DNA of 5,368 nt from Candidatus Magasanikbacteria bacterium CG10_big_fil_rev_8_21_14_0_10_36_16 (GCA_002773185.1 PFBU01000055.1:3882-9249); one strand, 5' to 3'; numbered from the stretch's first letter, positions 1 through 5,006 are shown. Translations and numbers: made by a program. The notes: a model not told the origin generated them from the sequence alone.

Positions 1-15
1 GCAGAGACAGCTTTT

Positions 16-42
16 TATCTCCGTTGTATCTCTACTTATCTC
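16..42 (+). promoter_or_regulatory. Triple TATCTC phased motif, copy 1
   Basis: TATCTC occurs three times, at 16-21, 27-32 and 37-42, with start-to-start steps of 11 and 10 bases, close to one DNA helical turn. The spacers are CGTTG and TACT. The same layout, with the same 5- and 4-base spacers and an ACT-ending second spacer, recurs on the minus strand at 5007-5033 upstream of the dehydrogenase gene. Each copy points toward its downstream gene. Phasing suggests a protein that binds one face of the helix, but no known operator is recognised, so the role is inferred only from repetition and position. Confidence 0.5.
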
Positions 43-69
43 TATTTATTATTAAAACATAAAAATATG

Positions 70-87
70 AAAGTATTAAAATACTTT
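70..87 (+). promoter_or_regulatory. 18-bp palindrome over a possible -10 box of the pseudouridine synthase gene
   Basis: AAAGTATT-AA-AATACTTT is a perfect inverted repeat with 8-base arms. It overlaps TAAAAT (77-82), which differs from the consensus -10 hexamer at one base. Transcription from there would begin near 89 and give a leader of about 23 bases, similar to the leaders predicted for the transporter and dehydrogenase genes. The matching -35 region (54-59, AAAACA) is poor. The palindrome could be a repressor operator covering the -10, or chance in A+T-rich DNA. Confidence 0.35.
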
Positions 88-111
88 TGTTAAGTAGTAA
101 TTTTTTAAATT

Positions 112-858
112 ATGCTCGTTCGTCTCCAAAAACACATGTCTAATATTGGAATATGTTCTCGTCGCAAGGCTGAAGAACTCATTTTGGCTAAAAAAGTAAA
201 AGTAAATGGTGAGTTGGTGACAGAAATGGGTGTGAAAGTAGATCCGGAAAAGGATAAAGTAGAAGTCTTGTCAGAAAAATATTTTGTTTCAAAAAAAAGT
301 GCAGAAAATTTTGACAATAAAAAAATATATATTGCCCTCAACAAACCTGTTGGTTATATCACCAGTGCTTCTAGTGAACAGGGTGAATCAGTTCTTGATC
401 TTTTGACAGAAAATAATTGTATGGCTAAAGGAAGGAAACTGGAAACAAGAGTTTATCCTGTTGGTCGTCTTGACAAGGATTCTGAAGGCCTAGTACTTCT
501 TACTAATGATGGCGAATTGACCAATGAGATCACTCATCCGAGGTATGAACATGAAAAAGAATATGAGATTACAATAGATGGGTTTCTCGATGCTGATTCT
601 AGAAAAATATTGACCACGGGTATGAAAATAACTAGTGGTTATGTACAAGGAATAAAGATTGTTAAGGAATTCAAAAAAGGTAGAAATACTATTGTTACAG
701 CAATTTTGACAGAAGGAAAAAATAGACAGGTCAGAAAAATGTTTGGAAATATTGGTTATCGTGTCATGACTTTGCGACGTAGTAGAATAAACAAATTGAC
801 TCTGGGAGTCATGCCTGTTGGAAAGTGGAAGTACGTGAGTAGAGATAAGATTGTCTAG
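112..858 (+). CDS. rRNA pseudouridine synthase, RsuA/RluB/RluE/RluF family
   Basis: This enzyme isomerises a specific uridine to pseudouridine in ribosomal RNA. The 248-residue protein has the family's two domains. An N-terminal S4 RNA-binding domain covers about residues 3-55, opening RLQKHMSNIGICSRRKAEE. The catalytic domain runs from about residue 71 to 245. Visible signatures are LNKPVGYITS (76-85), VGRLDKDSEGLVLLTNDG (117-134) with the expected catalytic aspartate D121, and EGKNRQVRKMF (201-211). The start is supported because the S4 domain begins right after the initiator methionine; the next ATG would cut into it. No Shine-Dalgarno sequence precedes it. S4 domain plus length favours RluB-like (23S) or RsuA-like (16S), but the exact uridine cannot be read from sequence. 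The next gene has its own promoter, so this appears to be a separate unit. The family call is firm and the subtype is open. Confidence 0.93.
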   Translation: MLVRLQKHMSNIGICSRRKAEELILAKKVKVNGELVTEMGVKVDPEKDKVEVLSEKYFVSKKSAENFDNKKIYIALNKPVGYITSASSEQGESVLDLLTENNCMAKGRKLETRVYPVGRLDKDSEGLVLLTNDGELTNEITHPRYEHEKEYEITIDGFLDADSRKILTTGMKITSGYVQGIKIVKEFKKGRNTIVTAILTEGKNRQVRKMFGNIGYRVMTLRRSRINKLTLGVMPVGKWKYVSRDKIV

Positions 859-907
859 TAAGTTTTTAAGATGTGGTTATGAGAGTATTTTAGATCTTGG
901 ATTATTG

Positions 908-916
908 TGGTATACT
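908..916 (+). promoter_or_regulatory. Extended -10 promoter of the AI-2E-type transporter gene
   Basis: TG-G-TATACT forms an extended -10 element, with the hexamer at 911-916. The -35 position at 17-base spacing (888-893, TTTTAG) is weak, as is common when a TGn extension is present. Transcription would begin near 923, leaving a leader of about 22 bases before the ATG at 945. Confidence 0.65.
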
Positions 917-944
917 TAATTTATAATTATTTTAACAAACAATT

Positions 945-2012
945 ATGCCAGTAAATAGTAACAACAAAGTAAGTTTTGGCAAGATGCGTTCAATATTTTT
1001 CTTTGGTCTTATCGGCATTTTGACATTGGCCATCCTTTATTTATTTAGACCGTTTATTTATCCCATATTTTGGGCAACGGTCATTGCTATAATTTTTTAT
1101 CCTTTATACAAAAGATTTTTGAAATTTTTCAAACACAAAGGACTTAGTTCTTTTATTGCTGTTTTTGTTTCGGCTTTTGTTATCTTTATTCCTTTGGCTA
1201 TTTTGTCTATTTTATTGGTCAGTAGATCTTTGGCTTTGTATAATGATGTTTCCCAAAGTAGTTTGTTTCAACATCCTGAGCAAGTATCTACTTGGCTGGA
1301 AAAAACTCCACTTGCTCCCTATGTGAGTAGTGTAAGAAATGATTGGACCAATTATGCTACAGAAGCGACTAGGTGGGTCAGTGGTGTACTTTTTAATAGT
1401 GTAAAAAATATTACTCAAAATTCAGTTAGTTTTATTTTTACTTTATTTGTCTTGCTTTATACTTTGTATTATTTGTTCAAAGATGGCGACAAGTTTTTGA
1501 CTTGGCTCAAAAAATTATCTCCACTTGGTGATAATTATGAAGTAAAATTGTATGAAAAATTTGTGTCCACCACGCGTTCAACTCTCAAGAGTACGCTCAT
1601 TGTTGGTGGTATTCAAGGTATTTTGAGTGGTATGCTTTTCTGGGTTACTGGTATCAAGGGCGCTTTTGTTTGGGGTGTGATTATGGTGCTTATTGCCATC
1701 ATTCCTGCCATCGGTACTTCTATAATTTTAATTCCAGCGGCTATCATTATGTTAGTTTTTGGCAATGTCTGGCAAGCAGTTGTTTTGTTGGTTGGAGCTC
1801 TTATTATTAGTTTTGTTGATAACTTTCTTCGTCCACCGCTCATTGGCAAAGATACCCAAATGCATCCTTTGCTAGTTTTCTTTAGTACTATTGGTGGTTT
1901 GTTTTTGTTTGGTGTTTCTGGCTTTGTGATTGGTCCTGTGCTTGCTGCCCTTTATATTTCGGTCATGGCTATTTATGAGCATTATTATAAGAAAGATTTA
2001 GAAGATAATTAG
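945..2012 (+). CDS. AI-2E family transporter (PerM/UPF0118-type membrane protein)
   Basis: This is a multi-pass inner-membrane protein of 355 residues, a normal length for the family. Hydrophobic segments lie at about 15-34, 38-55, 68-93, 160-178, 216-236, 240-272, 277-292 and 308-342. A soluble stretch of about 65 residues (95-160) follows the third segment, as in relatives. The conserved C-terminal part is clear: PAIG (254-257), then DNFLRPPLIGK (292-302), the MHPLL segment and GPVLAAL (330-336). Family members include E. coli TqsA, linked to autoinducer-2 export, and others proposed as Na+/H+ antiporters or permeases. The substrate here is unknown, and nothing nearby suggests quorum sensing. 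The leader is A-rich with no Shine-Dalgarno sequence. The gene has its own promoter and a strong terminator, so it is probably monocistronic. Confidence 0.93.
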   Translation: MPVNSNNKVSFGKMRSIFFFGLIGILTLAILYLFRPFIYPIFWATVIAIIFYPLYKRFLKFFKHKGLSSFIAVFVSAFVIFIPLAILSILLVSRSLALYNDVSQSSLFQHPEQVSTWLEKTPLAPYVSSVRNDWTNYATEATRWVSGVLFNSVKNITQNSVSFIFTLFVLLYTLYYLFKDGDKFLTWLKKLSPLGDNYEVKLYEKFVSTTRSTLKSTLIVGGIQGILSGMLFWVTGIKGAFVWGVIMVLIAIIPAIGTSIILIPAAIIMLVFGNVWQAVVLLVGALIISFVDNFLRPPLIGKDTQMHPLLVFFSTIGGLFLFGVSGFVIGPVLAALYISVMAIYEHYYKKDLEDN

Positions 2013-2034
2013 AATGAGTTAAAAGTCATATATA

Positions 2035-2065
2035 AAAAACGTTCTTATTTTATAAGAACGTTTTT
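2035..2065 (+). terminator. Rho-independent terminator of the transporter gene
   Basis: A perfect 14-base-pair stem (2035-2048 with 2052-2065, core ACGTTCTTAT) encloses a 3-base TTT loop and ends in five T's that form the outer stem and run. It begins 22 bases after the stop codon at 2012. The flanking A and T runs make it potentially bidirectional. Confidence 0.9.
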
Positions 2066-2073
2066 AATTTACG

Positions 2074-2159
2074 AATTTTCAATTATCAATTTTCAAACAA
2101 TTGATTAATTTATAAATTTTAAAATTATTTGAAAATTGTAAATTAGTAAATTGAAAATT
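2074..2159. repeat. Nested A+T-rich inverted repeat
   Basis: Two pairs of inverted arms surround a palindromic centre. The outer pair AATTTTCAATT (2074-2084) and AATTGAAAATT (2149-2159) matches perfectly over 11 bases. The inner pair 2087-2102 and 2123-2138 matches at 15 of 16. The centre AATTTATAAATT (2107-2118) is itself a palindrome. The single strand could fold into an 86-base hairpin with an asymmetric internal loop. Part of the repeat recurs at 5055-5100. It contains no coding potential and is not an obvious terminator. Low-complexity A+T sequence remains possible. Confidence 0.5.
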
Positions 2160-2168
2160 TTATTATAA

Positions 2169-2276
2169 GGCGCTGTCGCCAAATGACCAAAATTGACTTT
2201 TTTGAAAAATTTTTTGGTTAAAATAAGCCACTGATTTTTCAAAAATTGTTAAAAAATGGCATTCGGCGACAGTCCC
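2169..2276. mobile_element. MITE-like 108-bp palindromic element with terminal inverted repeats
   Basis: The left end GGCGCTGTCGCCAAATG (2169-2185) matches the reverse complement of the right end, GGGACTGTCGCCGAATG (2260-2276), at 14 of 17 positions. Complementarity continues inward, for example TTTGAAAAAT on the left against ATTTTTCAAA on the right, so nearly the whole element can fold on itself. It is bounded by the direct repeat TATAA (2164-2168 and 2277-2281), which could be a target-site duplication. The G+C-rich ends stand out sharply from the surrounding A+T. There is no transposase, so it would be non-autonomous. The GG-CTGTC type ends recall IS1595/IS1016-like or IS6-like termini, but I cannot assign a family. 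Confidence 0.6.
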
Positions 2277-2316
2277 TATAAATAAATTATTTTGTGTTTA
2301 TAATTTTAATATACAT

Positions 2317-2342
2317 AAAAAAACAGACCGTTGTTTGATCTG
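2317..2342 (-). terminator. Rho-independent terminator of the tRNA-His/tRNA-Leu operon
   Basis: Read on the minus strand, CAGATC pairs with GGTCTG (one G-U pair) around a 7-base loop, followed directly by seven T's. It lies 7 bases past the discriminator base of tRNA-Leu, so the primary transcript would end just after the operon. Confidence 0.8.
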
Positions 2343-2349
2343 CTTGTTG

Positions 2350-2433
2350 TACCGCGGGCGGGAATTGAACCCGCACGACATTGCTGTCAAGGGATTTTAA
2401 GTCCCTCGTGTATACCAGTTTCACCACCGCGGC
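2350..2433 (-). tRNA. tRNA-Leu (anticodon UAA)
   Basis: The 84-base gene folds as a class II tRNA. The acceptor stem GCCGCGG pairs with CCGCGGT (one G-U at the end). The anticodon stem AGGGA/TCCCT encloses the loop CTTAAAA, giving UAA, which reads UUA (and UUG by wobble). A long variable arm (TGACAGCAATGTCG region) is typical of leucine tRNAs. The T arm is GCGGG-TTCAATT-CCCGC. The discriminator is A, as required for leucyl-tRNA synthetase. The bases after it are CAA, so the CCA tail is not encoded and must be added by a nucleotidyltransferase. It is the second gene of an operon, 30 bases after tRNA-His. Confidence 0.95.
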
Positions 2434-2463
2434 GTGTATTTTTTGAAAGAAAATCCCCAAAGG

Positions 2464-2536
2464 GGTGGCCAACGGGAATTGAACCCGTATTGTCGGTACC
2501 ACAAACCGAAGTAATAACCATTATACAATGGCCACC
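2464..2536 (-). tRNA. tRNA-His (anticodon GUG)
   Basis: The acceptor stem GTGGCCA pairs with TGGCCAC. The anticodon stem TCGGT/ACCGA encloses the loop TTGTGGT, giving GUG for histidine. The hallmark extra 5' guanosine (G-1) is encoded at 2536 and faces the discriminator C73 at 2464, the identity pair used by histidyl-tRNA synthetase. The T arm is ACGGG-TTCAATT-CCCGT. The next bases are CCT, not CCA, so the tail is added after transcription. It is the first gene of the operon, about 27 bases below the predicted start site. Confidence 0.95.
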
Positions 2537-2569
2537 CCACTAGGGACTTTTGTATATTAGACAGGAGCT

Positions 2570-2598
2570 ATTATAAAGAAAAATTGTAATTTTGTCAA
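2570..2598 (-). promoter_or_regulatory. Consensus sigma-70 promoter of the tRNA-His/tRNA-Leu operon
   Basis: Both hexamers are perfect on the minus strand: TTGACA at 2598-2593 and TATAAT at 2575-2570, separated by exactly 17 bases. Initiation is expected near 2563. This strength suits stable RNA genes. No TGn extension precedes the -10. Confidence 0.9.
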
Positions 2599-2750
2599 TA
2601 AAAGGTCTTTGTATAAGGTGTTTTTTATTATCTGATATTTTTTGAAATTAATAGGGTCTTTTATTGTTGAATTGTCAAATTGTTATGTTGCTTTCTTTAT
2701 TTAGTCAACAATTTAATAATTTAGTCATTTGTGTAAGCTATTGTAAAAAT
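2599..2750. other. Gene-free A+T-rich spacer between the tRNA-His promoter and the slipin terminator
   Basis: No supported gene lies here. The only structure seen is a weak inverted repeat, ATTGTTGA (2663-2670) with TCAACAAT (2705-2712), across a 34-base gap. Open frames crossing it have no recognisable protein family. Confidence 0.5.
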
Positions 2751-2781
2751 AAAAAAACGCCAGATTATATCCAGCGTTTTT
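2751..2781 (-). terminator. Rho-independent terminator of the slipin gene
   Basis: On the minus strand AAAAACGCTGGAT pairs with ATCTGGCGTTTTT around an ATA loop (13 pairs, two of them G-U), extending into a run of seven T's. On the plus strand the two G-U pairs become A-C mismatches, so the hairpin is stronger in the slipin transcript. It starts 18 bases after the slipin stop. Confidence 0.85.
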
Positions 2782-2799
2782 ATTTAATTACAAAGAATT

Positions 2800-3537
2800 T
2801 TATTTGTCGCCAATTCTTTCAAAGGCTCTTAGAACCTCTAAGGGCATTGCGAAAATAACAGTGTTTGATTGGTCTGAACTTAAGTCATTTAGAGTGTTCA
2901 AAGTACGAAGATGTAAGGCGCCTGGTTGAGCACTAAGCATCTGGGCTGCTTGAGCTAGGTTGGCAGCAGCTTGAACTTCACCACTTGATTTAATAACGAC
3001 TGAGCGTCTTTCACGTTCAGCCTCGGCTTGTTTGGCAATAACACGTTGCATTTCATCTGGTAGAGTTACATCTTTTAATTCTACAGCTTCTACTTTTATT
3101 CCCCAAGGATCAGAAGCAATATCAACTAACTCTCTAATTCTTTGGGCGGCCTGATCTCTATTTGCCAACAATTGATCAAGTTCAAGTTCACCTACTACAT
3201 TTCTCATCGTGGTTTGTGCCAATTGACTGATAGCATAGTAGAAATCTTCTACTTCCAAAACAGCTTTGGAAGCATCACTTACTTTGTAGTAAATAACAGC
3301 ATTTATTTTGGCTGAAATATTGTCTTTGGTAATAGCTTCTTGATAAGGGACGTCCACTGCTTTGGTACGGATATCTATTATTTTCATGCTTTGGATGACT
3401 GGCAAAATAATTCTCCAGCCAGGCATAATCATACCTGTGTATTTGCCCAATTGAAATTTGACACCACGTTGATATTGGTTGACTTGTCTAATACTGACAA
3501 TAATAACCACTAATATAATTGTCAAAAAATAGTACAT
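2800..3537 (-). CDS. Slipin, SPFH/stomatin/band 7 family membrane protein
   Basis: Slipins are stomatin-like proteins anchored to the cytoplasmic membrane that oligomerise and organise membrane microdomains. The 245-residue protein has an N-terminal hydrophobic anchor (about residues 2-16), then the band 7 core: NQYQRGVKFQLGKY (20-33), PGWRIILPVI (39-48), IDIRTKAVDVPYQEAITKDN (54-73), the AQTTMRNVVGELELDQLL stretch (107-124) and WGIKVEAVELKDVTLP (145-160). An alanine/glutamate-rich helix with AEAERERRSVVIKSSGE (171-187) follows, likely coiled coil. Length is normal for a slipin. The usual partners, an NfeD-like protein or a serine protease, are not adjacent: the gene sits alone between its own promoter and terminator. 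The start follows from the anchor beginning at once. There is no Shine-Dalgarno sequence. Family certain; cellular role unknown. Confidence 0.94.
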   Translation of the reverse strand: MYYFLTIILVVIIVSIRQVNQYQRGVKFQLGKYTGMIMPGWRIILPVIQSMKIIDIRTKAVDVPYQEAITKDNISAKINAVIYYKVSDASKAVLEVEDFYYAISQLAQTTMRNVVGELELDQLLANRDQAAQRIRELVDIASDPWGIKVEAVELKDVTLPDEMQRVIAKQAEAERERRSVVIKSSGEVQAAANLAQAAQMLSAQPGALHLRTLNTLNDLSSDQSNTVIFAMPLEVLRAFERIGDK

Positions 3538-3584
3538 ATATTTTGAGTTAAATAAATAAAAGGCGTGTGTTTAAAGCTATTTTT

Positions 3585-3613
3585 AGTATAGCAACGAAAT
3601 TAGAAGCTGGCAA
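3585..3613 (-). promoter_or_regulatory. Promoter of the slipin gene
   Basis: On the minus strand TTGCCA (3613-3608, 5 of 6 to consensus) is followed after 17 bases by TATACT (3590-3585), which carries the TGC extension at 3593-3591. Initiation near 3578 gives a leader of about 40 bases without a Shine-Dalgarno sequence. Confidence 0.8.
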
Positions 3614-3641
3614 ATAGTTATGAACAAGATAAAAACTATTT
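3612..3641. repeat. Inverted repeat just upstream of the slipin promoter
   Basis: AAATAGTT (3612-3619) and AACTATTT (3634-3641) are perfect 8-base inverted arms around a 14-base gap, overlapping the outer edge of the slipin -35 box. It could be an operator or a chance A+T-rich repeat. There is no T run, so it is not a clear terminator. Confidence 0.3.
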
Positions 3642-3670
3642 ATTTGGTCTGTTTATTTTTGACCTTCAAC

Positions 3671-3704
3671 AAAAAAAACCATCTTTTTGGTATAAAGAAT
3701 GGTT
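3671..3704 (-). terminator. Rho-independent terminator of tRNA-Arg
   Basis: On the minus strand AACCAT pairs with ATGGTT. The inner pairs CTTT/AAAG can extend the stem past a single bulged T. A run of eight T's (3678-3671) overlaps the end of the stem and continues past it. It begins 15 bases after the tRNA-Arg 3' end. Confidence 0.75.
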
Positions 3705-3718
3705 TGTTTGTGAATTTG

Positions 3719-3790
3719 TGAGCCCGCAAGGAATCGAACCTTGGTCCAAAGCTTAGAAGGCTTTTGTTTTATCCATTAAACTACGGGCCC
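3719..3790 (-). tRNA. tRNA-Arg (anticodon UCU)
   Basis: The 72-base gene forms a full cloverleaf. Acceptor GGGCCCG pairs with CGGGCTC (one G-U), and the D stem is GTTT/AAAC. The anticodon stem AAAGC/GCTTT encloses the loop CTTCTAA, giving UCU, which reads AGA (and AGG by wobble). The T arm is CAAGG-TTCGATT-CCTTG. The discriminator is A and the following bases are CAA, so CCA is not encoded. AGA is a favoured arginine codon in A+T-rich genomes. It is a single-gene unit with its own promoter and terminator. Confidence 0.95.
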
Positions 3791-3811
3791 GTGTTTAGGA
3801 TTACAGCGGAT

Positions 3812-3840
3812 ATAGTAACCTATCTTAGGGTATTTGTCAA
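3812..3840 (-). promoter_or_regulatory. Promoter of tRNA-Arg
   Basis: On the minus strand a perfect TTGACA (3840-3835) is followed after 17 bases by TACTAT (3817-3812, 4 of 6 to consensus). Initiation is expected near 3805, about 15 bases before the mature tRNA. The -35 box lies one base from the T run of the upstream dehydrogenase terminator. Confidence 0.75.
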
Positions 3841-3841
3841 T

Positions 3842-3914
3842 AAAAAATCACGTACCACGTAACACATACCATGTAGCAAAAATTGATACGAGGTATGTGT
3901 TATGAGTTACGTGA
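3842..3914 (-). terminator. Heptad-repeat hairpin, probable terminator of the dehydrogenase gene
   Basis: The stretch 3850-3912 divides exactly into nine 7-base units. Plus-strand units 1-4 are ACGTACC, ACGTAAC, ACATACC and ATGTAGC, followed by AAAAATT as loop. Units 6-9 read as reverse complements TCGTATC, ACATACC, TCATAAC and ACGTAAC. Together with TC/GA at the base, 24 of 30 positions are Watson-Crick complementary. On the minus strand the hairpin is followed by six T's (3847-3842) and starts 12 bases after the dehydrogenase stop. This fits a Rho-independent terminator built from a repeat. It may also be a dispersed repeat used as a terminator. Confidence 0.65.
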
Positions 3915-3926
3915 CTAATCTTTGAA

Positions 3927-4922
3927 TTATTTTATTACATTGTTTTGTACCTTGCCATTTAAAAAAGATTTGATATTATCAAGTGAGGTATCAATGATTC
4001 TTTTGAGTGCTTCTGTACTGTTGAAAGCATTGTGTGGGGTGACAATAGTATTTGTGTGGTCTATCAGGACATTTTCCATGAGTGTACGACGCAGTTCCTC
4101 TCCATTTTTTAGATTGAGAACTTTTTCAGGATTTTGGAAATAGGTTTCTTCTTCCAAAACATCAGTGCCTACACCAGCGATTTTGCCATTTTCCAATCCC
4201 CAAACAAGGGCTTCTGGATCAGTAAGTCCACCACGGGCAGTGTTGATGATATAAACCCCATCTTTCATTTTTTTGACAGCAGTCTTGTTTATCATGTGGT
4301 AAGTAGTTGGGAAGAGTGGAACGTGTAAAGATATCACGTCTGAGTCACTATAAAGCTTATTGAGGCTGACATATTTGAATTTGTGAGTCTTTGTTAGCTC
4401 TGGGTTTGGGAAAGCGTCGTAGGCTATTTTAGTAGCTTCAAAGCCATCTAGCATATCCACTAGGTGGATGCCAATGTGTCCAGTGCCAATAATGCCAATA
4501 GTTTTACCTTTCAAATCAAAACCTCGAAGTCCATGATAATCATAGACACCTTCTTTGACAATTTTGACTGATTGAAAAAGTTTGCGAGACAAAGCTAGTA
4601 ACAAAGCAAGAGCATGTTGGGCAACAGTATTTTCACCGTAAGTTGGGACATTGCAAACTGTTATTTTTCTTTTTTTTGCTTCCTTCAAATCTATATGGTC
4701 AAAACCTGTTGAAAAAGTGGCAATCATTTTTAGTTTTGGTAGAGCATCAAAAACAGTTTTATCTACTTTGGAATCCACAAAGACTCCTAGAATTTCTGTA
4801 TCTTTTTTTGTTTTAGTTAAGTCAAGTGTTTTTTCTGAAATTTCTAGACTGTGACCTTTGATATTATTTCTGACATAGTCTTTGAGGTCTGGTGTGATGC
4901 TAGAAAAAGATAATTTTGACAT
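3927..4922 (-). CDS. D-isomer specific 2-hydroxyacid dehydrogenase, D-lactate dehydrogenase-like
   Basis: This is an NAD-dependent cytoplasmic enzyme that interconverts a 2-keto acid and a D-2-hydroxy acid; pyruvate/D-lactate is the likeliest pair by family resemblance. The 331 residues match D-lactate dehydrogenases in length. The catalytic domain is split around the cofactor domain (about 100-300). Signatures are the Rossmann GTGHIG (146-151) with D169 ending the second strand, as expected for NAD rather than NADP. R230 lies in NTARGGL, D254 and E259 in VGTDVLEEE, and H297 in VTPHNAF, giving the full Arg-Glu-His set. Glycerate- or hydroxyisocaproate-type substrates remain possible. In a fermentative cell it would regenerate NAD+. 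It has its own extended -10 promoter and a heptad-repeat terminator; the leader has no Shine-Dalgarno sequence. The start at 4922 fits the predicted initiation site 25 bases upstream. Confidence 0.92.
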   Translation of the reverse strand: MSKLSFSSITPDLKDYVRNNIKGHSLEISEKTLDLTKTKKDTEILGVFVDSKVDKTVFDALPKLKMIATFSTGFDHIDLKEAKKRKITVCNVPTYGENTVAQHALALLLALSRKLFQSVKIVKEGVYDYHGLRGFDLKGKTIGIIGTGHIGIHLVDMLDGFEATKIAYDAFPNPELTKTHKFKYVSLNKLYSDSDVISLHVPLFPTTYHMINKTAVKKMKDGVYIINTARGGLTDPEALVWGLENGKIAGVGTDVLEEETYFQNPEKVLNLKNGEELRRTLMENVLIDHTNTIVTPHNAFNSTEALKRIIDTSLDNIKSFLNGKVQNNVIK

Positions 4923-4953
4923 AGATTTGTTTATTAGTTTATTAGTTGATTAT

Positions 4954-4962
4954 ATTATATCA
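4954..4962 (-). promoter_or_regulatory. Extended -10 promoter of the dehydrogenase gene
   Basis: On the minus strand TG-A-TATAAT (4962-4954) is a perfect extended -10; a second overlapping TATAAT lies at 4954-4949. The -35 at 17-base spacing is poor (TTTCTA, 4982-4977). The leader contains the 8-base unit CTAATAAA twice in tandem (4945-4930). Confidence 0.75.
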
Positions 4963-5006
4963 AAGTTTTGTATTAGTAGAAAGATGTGGAGTTTATAAAA
5001 CAGTTT

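Noticed and set aside
1515..1527. Third TATCTC match resembling the regulatory module
   Set aside because: It is a single hexamer inside the transporter coding sequence without phased partners.
945..2012. Quorum-sensing system suggested by the AI-2E family name
   Set aside because: Family members have varied or unknown substrates, and there is no LuxS, receptor or related regulator in the window.
2287..2502. Open frame on the minus strand with repeated RVQFP text
   Set aside because: It is a translation of the two tRNA genes in their own direction; the repeated text is the shared T-arm sequence.
2331..2543. Open frame on the plus strand with AGIEPA- and GIEPV-like text
   Set aside because: It runs antisense through tRNA-Leu and tRNA-His. 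The apparent motifs are translated T-arm sequence, a known source of false proteins.
2664..2858. Small plus-strand open frame upstream of and into the slipin 3' end
   Set aside because: It has no recognisable family, crosses the slipin terminator and overlaps the slipin coding sequence on the other strand.
3850..3912. Possible CRISPR array
   Set aside because: The units are only 7 bases, contiguous without spacers, and arranged as inverted arms. There is no 25-40 base repeat and no cas gene.
112..4922. Alternative genetic code with UGA read as glycine or tryptophan
   Set aside because: All five visible stops are TAA or TAG, which raised the question, but every gene reads through full length without in-frame TGA and uses normal glycine and tryptophan codons.
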